From Acanthaster planci (lineage: Eukaryota > Echinodermata > Asteroidea > Valvatida > Acanthasteridae), in NCBI RefSeq assembly GCF_001949145.1, contig NW_019091468.1:714245-731730 (forward strand): a stretch of DNA of 17,486 nt, read 5' to 3'. Shown here piece after piece: positions 8,040 through 16,959 of the stretch. A program made the translations under genes and the position numbers. The notes below the pieces were generated by a model. The model did no database searches. It saw nothing but the letters and a program-made list of their open reading frames with translations, and was not told the DNA's origin. How positions within the stretch are numbered: the stretch's first letter is position 1; each line of letters starts with the position of its first letter.

Positions 8040-8390
8040 GTGTCAAAACTTCCGTTGAGTACATTTTGACAGCAAATCTTACACACAAAGGGAAGAAATG
8101 TCATGTTTTTCAAGCCCATTTAGCAAATACACATAAATGGTCGTATAAAGTATAAATCACTTAAAAATACATATGACGTCAGTATTACATATTACTTTGA
8201 TTTTTCAGAATACTTCAGCTTAAAATGCTTTCAAGGTGTAAACAATGTTTTCGAATAGAAGCTCCTCCAGGTTAAACATGAATTCTTCGCATAAGCTGGT
8301 CATGTTTTTGAAACGGTAGGTTTACTTCAATATTTAACATCTCCAGTTTATAACTTCTTTTACAGATAGGTTGTTAAATGATGTTCATGG
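8040..8390. other. AT-rich spacer
   Basis: AT-rich sequence with stops in all frames and no inverted repeats or splice-site pairs that I could see. Confidence 0.4.
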
Positions 8391-8400
8391 CGGTCACACT

Positions 8401-8698
8401 GTCACTAATACTACTGAAAAGAGATTGAACAATTCTTGTCAAAACTATGAGAAAGCCACAGCCACTCTGAATACTTTCATGTCATATTCTAGAAGCAACT
8501 TGTACTTGTGGAATCCCAAGGTACCTCCTCTGCTTGTTCTGCAACTGCAGTTGAAAAATATTTAACCCTCCATAAAAATTCATACATTTTGGCGCCACCA
8601 TCGGAAAAACACAGAAAGTCTTACTTTCAGAGTGGCTGTGGATTTCTTATATTTTTGACAAGAATTGTTTAATCTCTTTTCAGTAGTCATTTAATGAC
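8401..8698. mobile_element. Foldback/MITE with arms of about 80 bp
   Basis: Left arm 8401-8478 and right arm 8620-8698 are inverted copies. The conserved core is ACTGAAAAGAGATT.AACAA, then TTCTTGTCAAAA and CCACAGCCACTCTGAA. The loop is about 140 bp and there is no coding capacity. The ends begin GTCA(C/T)TAA. Confidence 0.75.
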
Positions 8699-9422
8699 AA
8701 GAACGTATGGCACGAGCAATCATGATACTACAGAAAGATAGAAATTCAACATTTCAAAAAGTTTTTTTCCAAGATATCCCCTGCACTTTGTACAAACAGA
8801 AAACAAACAGCTTTTCTATTTATCTTGCCCTTTCACTCTCCGCGTGTTCCACAAACCGGATGGGATGGTCCAAACTCCAGCTTCCGATTATTTTACAGGA
8901 CCAGTCTTCCTTCCAGTCGTCACTATTTCTGCCATGATGGTGAGATTGGAGGAGATTCCATGCCTTCCTTTGAGCACTTATACCGGACGAATCATAACAA
9001 ACAAAGAGCACATGAAGAAAAATTGTGAGAAGTAATTTTTTGAACAAAGCCATTGTATTTTCACTTTCATTATGAGCCGATTATACGGTTTCTGTTTTCT
9101 GTTACAGGTTTGGGTAAATAACAAACAGTTAAAAATTCGGCCCACTTCCTCAGAGAGTACGTCACAAACAAGTGAATGAGTATGCGTGCATCTAATTCGA
9201 TCTCCAGCTCCCGGACGCGTGAACTTCTTCCGAACATGAAAGTGATGAACAACTTTGGGCAGATTCGAGCGAAAAATAGTTAACTACACGTCGACCAACA
9301 GCTCCCGAACGACGGATGGTTTGGACCATCTAGTCGACCGTTTCGAACCAGGCCCTGGGGCATTGGTACTGATGTACAAATAATGACCCTCAGAGGATGT
9401 CGTCCTTTTTCGTTGTTGTTGT

Positions 9423-9601
9423 AATGAGCCAGTTTGATACCCGCATTTCGGAAAGCTGGGGTCGTTTGGGAACAAAGCCGCCCGCGAGTCGGCGTATATG
9501 GCTACGCTGACAGGACAGGCTATCGCGCGAGCGCAAACCTGTTCACGAGTAGCCTCGCACTGGGCATGCGCTGTTGGAATACCGAACTGGCTCACTGCTT
9601 T
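9423..9601. mobile_element. Small inverted-repeat element (TGAGCCAGTT ends)
   Basis: TGAGCCAGTT at 9425-9434 is inverted at 9585-9594, and the similarity extends to TGAGCCAGTT(T/C)G(A/G)TA on both sides, giving an element of about 180 bp. A related end occurs at 14201. It lies 50 bp downstream of gene B exon 3. Confidence 0.45.
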
Positions 9602-9651
9602 TTCATTTGACTCCAACGCCCAGGATCATGCTTGCTGCATGAAATACTCAC

Positions 9652-9793
9652 CGGTATGTCTAGTGTGATGGTGTCCAAGGGGTATTTCTGGAAGTAGCCG
9701 ATGAGGGCGGCAAGGTCGGCAAAGTCGCGGTCGTTGATCTTAAGTGTCCGACCCGTCTTTCGGATGTCGTAGTCGACCACCATACCATTTTCA
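9652..9793 (-). CDS. Gene B exon 3: C-terminal half of the SH2 domain
   Basis: A 142-nt exon, acceptor TTTGCATTGTTTTTCAG|T, donor ATA-CCG|GTGAGT (phase 0). It encodes ENGMVVDYDIRK (strand D), RTLKINDRDF (strands E and F), ADLAALIGYFQK (helix B) and YPLDTITLDIP (BG loop and strand G). The helix-B and BG segments match Crk best. Base composition is markedly GC-richer than the flanking introns, as expected for a real exon. Confidence 0.87.
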
Positions 9794-12700
9794 CTGAAAA
9801 ACAATGCAAAACGAAGGTTCACAAAGGCCTTCGATAGTGAATAAAGGGTACCAACCAAAGTGAATGTTCCACATGCCGCCTGTTTATGAGATAAGTCTGT
9901 TTGTTGGCGGAGTAGCGTGTTAATTGGCTCATCTTCGAATTACCTTGGTGCCCTCGGTGATATCCAATTGCCTGGAATGCTCTGGGCTTCTTTGTGGAAG
10001 TGAATTACCTTAAATGGGGATCCTAAATGTCTCGGATACTTTCAGTGTTCTCCCCATTACCGCAGCGCCACTCCGTGCTTAAAATTTGGTTCAATTAAGA
10101 TATTGAATCCACTGGTTGTTTCATAGGAACTGCACTGCTACCAATCTGGAAATGGATAACGAATTCCAGCATCGGTTTCCCAAATTATTGCAACAACACC
10201 ATCTGCGCTAGTAACTGCGATAAGGCATCAGGTTATGTGACTGAGCGGAAAGGCATATCAGCTGCCCATTCCCACCCCTCCGAAAAAGGGCTCTTGTTAC
10301 GCCAAAAGCTGCATGTGGGAGTAATGTCTACGTCAGACTTCGGAACCAAAATGGCTGTTCATTGTGTGCTCAGTACAGCTTGCAGCTTGCAAACTGTCCA
10401 TGTGCAGGGACACATAATCCATTGTTTTGGTTCCAAAGATTGAGACGCTCATGTAGCAACTCTCCCTACAAACTGCTATGGTCAGACCCCTGCTTATTTG
10501 CTTACTTCACAGAGACGACGTAGCTCCCTCTCGATGTCTCGTTGTCTCTCACTAGAAAGGTCCCAGACATTGTACCGGATAGTCTCTCGTGAGCCACGCC
10601 CTTTGTCACCTTGCCAAAATACCAAGGCCTGCGTCAAAATAAATACACACACGAATATTCATACTCACGGTGGTCAAGTTCGTTTCTTGACTGTTGTGGG
10701 AACTCATTGGACACGTCCTCCGGGTACGATGGAGTAGAGGATGGAGGATGCTTTGAGCTTTCTTGTCGCGGACACAGTCCCAATACGGTACACTGACCAC
10801 AATCTGTCCAGTGCGAACTTCGGGCATACCCAACTCAGTCAACACGGTGGGGCATGCCTCAAGTTGGCACAGAAGTTGGGCAAGGGACAGGGTAGGTTAG
10901 GATGTAATATCGCCGTGCTTGGAGTGCAAACGCAAGGAAGCTGCATTTTGTGCACATTTAGGTGAATTTTTGGCGCATGCGTGATGCGTCCCACAGCACT
11001 TGCTCTCACAAGTACAGGCAAGGCTACACCACGTACACGTTTATGGAGGCAGATCAACCAGCCCTCACCAGCAACCGTGTAGGTCCAGTGGTTTACCGTG
11101 AAGCCGCAACTTCGAATCATATCACTGCAGCGCTTACCGCACTACACAGCCTCGTTGATGCGTAGTAGAGTGTTGGAGGAACATTAATTGGGAACATATG
11201 TAGTTAAAGAGTTACTCAAAGGAAAACATGTTTTCTCTGATTTTATCTATTCAAGTAAATATGGAAGCATCCAAGCATGCCAAGCAGTGGCTACAAACAA
11301 TGGCTACATGCACTGTTTGACATGCCCAATGGTCTATCCACTACGAACACAGGGCGAAGGTTCCCCTCGGTTTCTCTGTTTTCTCAGAATGACGCAATCT
11401 ACATTCAGAACTCGCATCTTGGCATGAACAGAAAAAACCTTTTTAGCTTGTTATAGTTGAGCTCTGAAGACAAATGACACTGCGTTCGATTTGGATGCTT
11501 CCATTTTTATTTGAACAGATAAAATCAGAGAAAACATGTTTTCCTTTGGGTTGCTGTAACTCATCATCAGTAAATCATCAGCAGCAAATCAGTGATTTAG
11601 ATCCCCTTCCATCTTTTTATTTTCATTTCTTCCTTTCCCGTCTCAACTGGTTCAAACTTTTTCGGGGGGGGGAGCACCCCTTACTATCCCTTAAGATGTC
11701 CATGCTTCGGTTTTCATGTTTTGGAGGTGGGCGTGGCAAACACGGGCGCAGGAATGTTAGAATCATGAGGCTGTTTTAAGACAAGTGTTAGTCGAGTGCA
11801 CTCAACTAGCTTGAAGCACTCTGTGTCGAGTGTTTATACTTCGACCTTATGAACGGTACAAACTTCCGACCCGCTGTGACACAATATCATCATAGACAAC
11901 AGGTCAGTACGTTAAGGTTTCAGCTTGCACGGTCAAGCACAAACTAGGTCAATATAAATACCAAATATCATATCAAAACGGGTCATTTGTTGAGCGTTGA
12001 CGTCACCAATTAAGCTGCATCATTCAGAGGAATGAAATCAGACGCTTTGAGCTTGCTAGCTGTTTTGCATTAGATCCAGAGCAGCTTTAACTTTGAAATA
12101 CACGTATAATGAAAAAAAAAGTGTATTCAAGTAACTGGAATTCATTTAAGCTATTTTTGGCATGTTAGTTCCAGACAAACATTCAAAACACTTTGAATGT
12201 CCTTAAATAAACAAAGAGGAAATGAGGAATTCTGTATTTCCGAATGGTAAATCGACATTACTTCAGAGTGGCCAATTGGGAATGGGTAGACTACCCTTTT
12301 CCACATTAACAAGGACAGTTTTCACATCGCCAAGTTTAGCCCAAGCCCACAGACTACGAAAAGATATAGTCACTCAGGTTCGCATTCCATTCCCCACTCC
12401 CCTTTGAACTTACTGACACGCGTTCACTGAGCTGTGAATTTAGATCAACACGACGAGACAGAAAAAGAGTCGGTGAATAACAACATTGCCTTCGTCATCT
12501 TGGCAGGAGGCCTACTAGCTTCATAAACCTGCATGTACATGTATAAGACACGACTGCATAGGGAGTGTTCATGAGTTTGTCTTTGGAGGACCTCTCAACT
12601 TAGTGCCATTTAACTCTCACAAACAGATGGCTGGTTCTTCAGGGAAAACTGGGACATGTAAACCAACAAATCTTTCCGAGTTCTGTGATTTCTCATGTTG

Positions 12701-13185
12701 GATACGAGAGACGTTCATCTAAATTGATTACGATGATCTGCGTATCTGCAAATGACCCCTTTCATAATACGCGCACGAAGCCCCAGATGGCGCTCATCAT
12801 ACCATGCAGTTGCTATTGTCAAATTGAAAAGATCACATCCTAGGGGAAAAAGGGATGACCTGTCCTCCAAAAACGCACTGCATATTGTCCCGTTGTATAA
12901 CGGCCGGGGAAGGGATGACAACCACATAGAGATATTAATGGTTAATATAGCAACCTTTTTGAGGTGTCTGGGAAATTTAAAAAGATGAATAATCTCATAA
13001 AGATTTCAGCGCTACGCTCTATCCTAGATCTGTAGGTGTCTTGTGTTTACTTTTTGTCACTAGGCATCTGCCTCAAACTCATTATATAAATCACAATGTA
13101 CTGACGATTCAATCTCGCCTAGCTGTTGTATAGGTCGTCATGGAGACTCAAGACATACTCACGGTATCTCCTTTATACCCGACAT
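9652..13185 (-). CDS. Gene B: Crk-like SH2 adaptor (first 3 coding exons)
   Basis: Exons 13163-13185, 10506-10628 and 9652-9793 join in phase 2 and phase 2 to give 96 residues: a short N terminus (MSGIKEIP) and one complete SH2 domain. SH2 domains bind phosphotyrosine peptides in the cytoplasm, and Crk adaptors couple them to SH3 ligands. Crk/CrkL features are an SH2 at the extreme N terminus opening PWYFG, FLVRD with the pocket Arg (residue 35), SVNEN (Crk: SVSEN), LKINDRDF (Crk: RIGDQEF) and the tail YPLDTITL before a Pro (Crk: HYLDTTTL). The GRB2 family is less similar at the C-terminal end. The His of the usual V-x-H-Y motif is Asp here (VVDYDI). Downstream exons, including any SH3, are not identified. 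It may be a divergent Crk paralogue, an SH2-only protein, or a decaying copy, although the frame is intact. Confidence 0.78.
10338..10438. repeat. Inverted repeat in gene B intron 2
   Basis: CTTCGGAACCAAAATGG (10338-10354) pairs with CCATTGTTTTGGTTCCAAAG (10419-10438) apart from a 2-nt bulge and one mismatch. Possible snap-back element. Confidence 0.5.
10506..10628 (-). CDS. Gene B exon 2: N-terminal half of the SH2 domain
   Basis: A 123-nt exon, acceptor TTTTGACGCAG|G, donor GTG-AA|GTAAGC. It encodes PWYFGKVTKG (strand A and start of helix A), a short helix, and SGTFLVRDNETSRG (strand B, pocket Arg, BC loop), then SYVVSV (strand C). Helix A has Lys where many SH2 domains have Arg. An in-frame TGA lies 6 nt before the exon start, so an upstream splice is required. 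Confidence 0.85.
10637..10834 (-). other. Open segment in frame with, and upstream of, the SH2 exon
   Basis: The SH2 reading frame upstream of the exon is interrupted only by one TGA (10634-10636) and is then open for 66 codons. The segment includes a Ser/Pro/Glu-rich run (SSKHPPSSTPSYPEDV) and ends NELDHREYEYS before a GT-rich stretch. It would need a 24- or 36-nt intron to join the SH2. It is probably intronic, or an alternative first domain. Confidence 0.2.
11217..11548. mobile_element. Foldback element with 58-bp arms in gene B intron 1
   Basis: The left arm (11217-11274) and right arm (11491-11548) are inverted copies with about three mismatches, from CAAAGGAAAACATGTTTTCT to GGAAGCATCCAA. 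GAGTTAC/GTAACTC sits just outside both ends, with 7 extra bases on the right. The 216-bp centre has no ORF of interest. Confidence 0.8.
11780..13100. other. Gene B intron 1, no further features
   Basis: Mostly AT-rich with short hairpins only: CATTCAAA-acac-TTTGAATG near 12180 and GGGTAG-a-CTACCC near 12285. The open frames at 12222-12407 and 12752-12988 have no recognisable protein character. Confidence 0.4.
13163..13185 (-). CDS. Gene B exon 1: start codon, 23 coding nt
   Basis: ATG at 13185-13183 has A at -3, and 23 nt later comes a strong donor CC|GTGAGTATG. The phase (2) is exactly what the SH2 exon needs: CC plus G restores a Pro codon, giving EIP-PWYFG. The N terminus is as short as in Crk proteins. 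The evidence is start context, donor quality and phase over a 2.5-kb intron, so it could still be a coincidence. Confidence 0.55.
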
Positions 13186-13217
13186 GCTTGTTTCGTTCGC
13201 AGTAACTTCTGCTCAAT

Positions 13218-13227
13218 GGAAAATCCC
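13218..13227 (-). promoter_or_regulatory. kappaB-consensus site just upstream of gene B start
   Basis: The minus strand reads GGGATTTTCC, a full match to GGGRNNYYCC, 33 nt upstream of the gene B ATG. It may lie in the 5' leader rather than the promoter. No TATA box is visible nearby. Confidence 0.3.
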
Positions 13228-13229
13228 AA

Positions 13230-14180
13230 GCTGATATGCAGACTCAACGGCAAACAACTGCCACTCGTAACCAATTCAAGGCCCTGCTCCACAACCGCAA
13301 AAATTCAATAAAACTGCAGATCGCGCTGGGCCCACAAAGGTGAACAACTTGAGCAGCTTTCTTGCAAAAGAACACCAGGTTGGTTTTGAACGTGGGCGCA
13401 ACAAGAGCAACTGTTTATTTACGCTTGATGTGTGCAAAGACATGCACGTTGCAACAATGGATCCGCGAAATTATGCACCAGGAGTCAAGTGCATAATGTG
13501 CCCTATACGTTACACTATGCGCGCCTAGGTCGCACGTAAATCGCATTTCGTTGACGAGTCCAAAGCTTACAACGCAATTCCGGTATTAAAGATTGATCAT
13601 CGACGCATTTGCACCTGTGCGGCAAGGGATCTCGTTGTGTGTGTACAATGACTCTGTTGGTAGGCCTATCCTTTTGTGTTAAAAATGAATGAAAAGAATT
13701 TCCAGGTCATGTTTCATTGATCGCTCGGTGTATTCCCGGGGACCTTCTGCAAAATTTTTATAGGAAAATCACTTGTAACTGCCGTGGTGATTTTTTTCGA
13801 GTGAAATATCATTGATATTTAAGGGGTGTCACTGTCAGCTTCCAGTAAAAAGGCAGGATTTTTTTCAGTCAATACCATCTATAAGAAATGATCAGCTGTC
13901 AAAGTTTGATTAACAGGCTCTTGTGATAACCAGTTTCGTTAAACGGGCAACAGGCCTCCACAAGGGAAACTTTGAGGGGCTTCCCATTTTGCAGTTCGGT
14001 AATTTAGAAGAGCGAGGTCATTCTAGAAACAGGCATATGCTCAGCGTGTCGAAGTAGACCCTATCCCCGCATGGCCCCCTGGTAACTAGGGCAGATCACA
14101 CTGGTGGACCTCTTTCTCCACTCGTCGCGAAGGGTTCCTTTGAACCATGAAACGTGGTTAAAACTAACCTCACAAAAATA
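13230..14180. other. Upstream of gene B, nothing recognised
   Basis: No exon could be supported. AATAAA near 13308 on the plus strand has no gene behind it that I can define. AAATATCA-t-TGATATTT near 13804 is a short palindrome. Confidence 0.35.
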
Positions 14181-14188
14181 ACGTTCGA

Positions 14189-14238
14189 ATTTTGGGACAG
14201 TGAGCCAGTTGGGTGTTCCAACTGCGCTGGCCCAAAAT
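14189..14238. repeat. Nested hairpin with TGAGCCAGTT end
   Basis: Outer arms ATTTTGGG (14189-14196) and CCCAAAAT (14231-14238) enclose inner arms CAGTTGG / CCAACTG with loop GTGTT. The inner sequence matches the terminal repeat of the 9423-9601 element. Confidence 0.55.
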
Positions 14239-14348
14239 CCTGCACGTGCGGGGTCAGTCAGGAACAGTAGTGGGTGCGCGAAGCGGGTTTTCATAGCCAG
14301 TAGACAAACCCCAGTGAGAGACCACAACATTACTGAATTACACTCGTG

Positions 14349-14456
14349 CAAGCGCGCATTTGGCAAATCAGTGAGCCCGAAGACACAAGTATACGCGCGC
14401 GTATCACCTGCACAGGAGCATGATGCCACCGCGAATATGGCTTCTAACTGCATGGG
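14349..14456 (+). repeat. Repeat family F, copy 4 (no module)
   Basis: CAAGCGCGCATTTGGCAAAT through ACGCGCGCGTATCACCTG to GAATATGGCTTCTAACTG. No TCCGG module is present, so this is a second empty form. Divergence from copy 3 is considerable in the middle. Confidence 0.6.
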
Positions 14457-14695
14457 ATCGCCGAATTTAAGTGAGAATGCAGCCTTATCGTTATGTCCCA
14501 TGCTTAGTCATAACCAAGTAAAGTTTCCATCCTCTAGAAAAGGGCCAAAATAACCGAGCGACTTATACATATGTTCGAAATTTTCGAATTTTCTCTCCCC
14601 AATGAGCAGGCTGTGGTTTGGGGAAGCGCCGTAGGTCAAAGTATCCGGATCCCCAAGGCCTTGTTTAAATGGGCCTTCGAATAGACGAACAAGTG

Positions 14696-15034
14696 CTATG
14701 CACTCTTCTTTGATCTCTGCTCGGCATTAGGCTGGCACCATCGACTGCTGTATCTTCCAAGACAGGCAGATCGTGCTAGTTGTAACGAAATCTTCTCCAA
14801 CTTTCTTTCAGGATCGATGAGCAGAAAGTTCAGCAGAGCCACAGCCTTCCTAACGTTCCTTAAGGACATGTCGTGTTCAAGCTCTAAACATTTTGCATGT
14901 GCTGATGACATTAACTGTCGTCCTAGCGTCGTGAAACACCCTTCAAGTTGAGGATGATCAGACGGCAGGTCTATCACGTAGAAATGGCGCCTCATGTTTC
15001 TACTTCTTGACCTTCCAGAGAGATCAGTTGGAGA
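14696..15034 (-). other. Unassigned open frame (minus strand)
   Basis: After a TGA the frame is open for about 113 codons, with the first ATG at 14995. It reads RHFYVIDLPSDHPQLEG, then helical-looking segments (SLRNVRKAVALLNFLLIDPE and LEKISLQLARSACLG), and ends in a Lys-rich tail. The length and even composition are suggestive of coding sequence, but I recognise no family. It could be an exon of an upstream gene or a transposon remnant. A hAT-like MITE lies immediately beside it. Confidence 0.25.
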
Positions 15035-15108
15035 TCCTCATTCCATTCTCTGCTATTAGACCTCCAAGTAAAACTCGATGATTGCATGCACCTTTTCCAC
15101 CCGCCAAC

Positions 15109-15283
15109 CAGTGACGTAGCTATGATTTTACTAGGTGAGGGGGTACAAAGGGGCACCAGCAAATGGAGGGGCACCAGCTTTCAGTGGTGTGGTTTTGGGG
15201 GCAAGCTTTTGTTGGCCTCCGTTTTTTGCAGGGGGGGCAGGGAATTTGTGGGCGCACGTCCCCCCAGCCCGGCTACGCCACTG
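15109..15283. mobile_element. hAT-like MITE (175 bp)
   Basis: The ends are CAGTGACGTAGCTA and, inverted, CAGTGGCGTAGCCGGG, of the CAGTGGCGTAG type common in non-autonomous hAT elements. The 8-bp flanks CCGCCAAC and CTGCCACC match at 6 of 8 positions, a decayed target duplication. The G-rich body has no ORF. Confidence 0.65.
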
Positions 15284-15299
15284 CTGCCACCATGTTGAA

Positions 15300-16880
15300 A
15301 ACGTTGCTGGGTACAACATGCTTGGACGAATTTGTAGCTACGACTGGGTCGCAGAATACAATTCTGTTTGATCATCCAGGCCCTGGTTCGTGCCCAGTAA
15401 AATTTTGTGTCCGCCTGGGGCAGGATTAACGCGATGGCTGAACTCTCTCATGTCTTATATTGGCATACCAGCTGCTTCAGACCGAGCCCTAACGACAACC
15501 ATGGAGAAAGGACCTTGCATTTTTTCCTCACTGGACGTGCACTTATCACCTCAACACAATCAAGCCCCTTTCGGCCCAGCTGCACCCAAGGTGAGGCAAG
15601 GCAGAAGTTAAGGCTCCCTGCAGGATGGAGGAGAGCCCCGTCCAGTGCACTATAAATCGTGTCACCAGTCTCGAAGTGATGTCTCACTAGTCCTGGAAGA
15701 AACCTCCGCAAGAAATGAGGCCACCTCAATCAGTACCGGCTACTGGTAAGGACCGGGGGCTGGAGGACGGTCACTGTCGCCTGTATAGGCCTACATGCAT
15801 AGAGCCTGACGGACTCGGATGCGAGTCGCAATGGAAGACCGGCCGCAGATACACCATGGCAACCTCATTAAGGGCCCCATCCATCAGCTCAAACTTAGTT
15901 GACACTTCCTCAAAAAGCTCACTAAAAATGTAGCAATTAAAGACCTTGCTCGAGACAACTACCTTTGCCAAACAGGAAGAGGACAAGAAGAAGGCGCTTA
16001 TATTCGATGTCCGAAGCTAGGACTCCGATATTGCGGCTTCCTCCAAGCGCGAAGTACCGGAACTGCCTGGAGCGGAAATACGTCATAATCGATTAAAATT
16101 GAAAAAAAAAATCACTGAAAGCACGAAACATCAGATACATTCCTACCTTAACCTTTCACAGAACTTAATTTAAGCCGAGTGGTCACTCACATTCAACACT
16201 AACCGCAGGCAAGGGAAGTAACCAAACAAACCAAGTGCTCGATTCAAGCTATCCCCAGACTGGGGGCGTGTCTACTGGACCCCCTGCGTATCCTTGGCTC
16301 CACAAACAGTCAATCTAAATAGTGGAGACTCCGGCGAAAACGCCATCTATGAAATCCCTTTTGCGTGTATGGATCATTCATCCCATCAAACCACCGATGT
16401 ATTTCTTTGGACGATTTCCAGTTTGAAGAAGTCCGTGAAATTTTGGTTTCGATTTGGGCCATTCCTTTCGCCATTAACTCCCCATAGTTGACCAATGCCA
16501 AACACAGTCGGGATCTGTTTAGTCTGGGAACCAGACAGCGTTAGAGACCTTGATTTTATCAGTGACTTATTACTCGTAGCAAAGCCTTGTGTATGAACAA
16601 TTTTAGTGTCATGAAATTTCGTCCAAAATTCGATACCGGCGGAGTCCGGAGATTGGACACGAATTCAGCTGATACAAGCATTCCCTAACGTGGCATATGA
16701 GGACACTTCCAAAATTTCACATAAATATTAAAAAGTTCTCAAAAGTTAATTAGCCCTCCAAAGAAATACTAATAATTATTTATATCTCCACTTACAGACT
16801 TGACCACAGGTTTGTTAGATTTTTTTTTGGGGGGGGTCGCATGTAAAAGAGTTCATTTTGCCCATCAGGAGAAAAAAATT
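15300..16880. other. Intergenic DNA, no gene recognised
   Basis: A moderately GC-rich part (15400-16080) has overlapping short open frames on both strands but no domain or splice pattern I trust. CCCCAG-a-CTGGGG near 16255 is a short palindrome. From 16500 on the sequence becomes AT-rich. Confidence 0.35.
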
Positions 16881-16886
16881 GGAGCC

Positions 16887-16940
16887 ATTAACCCTAACAG
16901 TCCTCCAACAGGTGAAGGATTTAGGACTGTTAGGGTTAAT
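16887..16940. repeat. Perfect 18-bp inverted repeat
   Basis: ATTAACCCTAACAGTCCT (16887-16904) is exactly inverted at 16923-16940, with an 18-nt spacer. No terminator role is expected in an animal genome. It is probably a young snap-back or the tip of a MITE. Confidence 0.85.
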
Positions 16941-16959
16941 GTAAAAATGGAACTTTGAA

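Noticed and set aside
8844-9035. Plus ORF with SDYFTGPVFL, reminiscent of cupins
   Set aside because: The motif is not followed by the His-rich metal site in any frame, and splice borders are unclear.
9284-9616. 110-codon minus ORF downstream of the SH2 exon
   Set aside because: It spans the TGAGCCAGTT inverted-repeat element. No SH3 or other domain is visible.
10606-10845. Minus-strand ORF overlapping the SH2 exon start
   Set aside because: It is in a different frame from the SH2 and ends inside the exon.
11070-11125. tRNA-like A and B boxes (TAGGTCCAGTGG, ACTTCGAATC)
   Set aside because: The spacing is too short for a tRNA and there is no cloverleaf. At most it is a decayed SINE head.
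11090-11165. NHITAALTALH resembling a reverse-transcriptase linker motif
   Set aside because: Too short, with no neighbouring RT motifs.
13202-13313. Plus-strand last exon ending in AATAAA
   Set aside because: The stop lies inside the signal itself, there is no upstream exon, and the region is better explained as the 5' leader of gene B.
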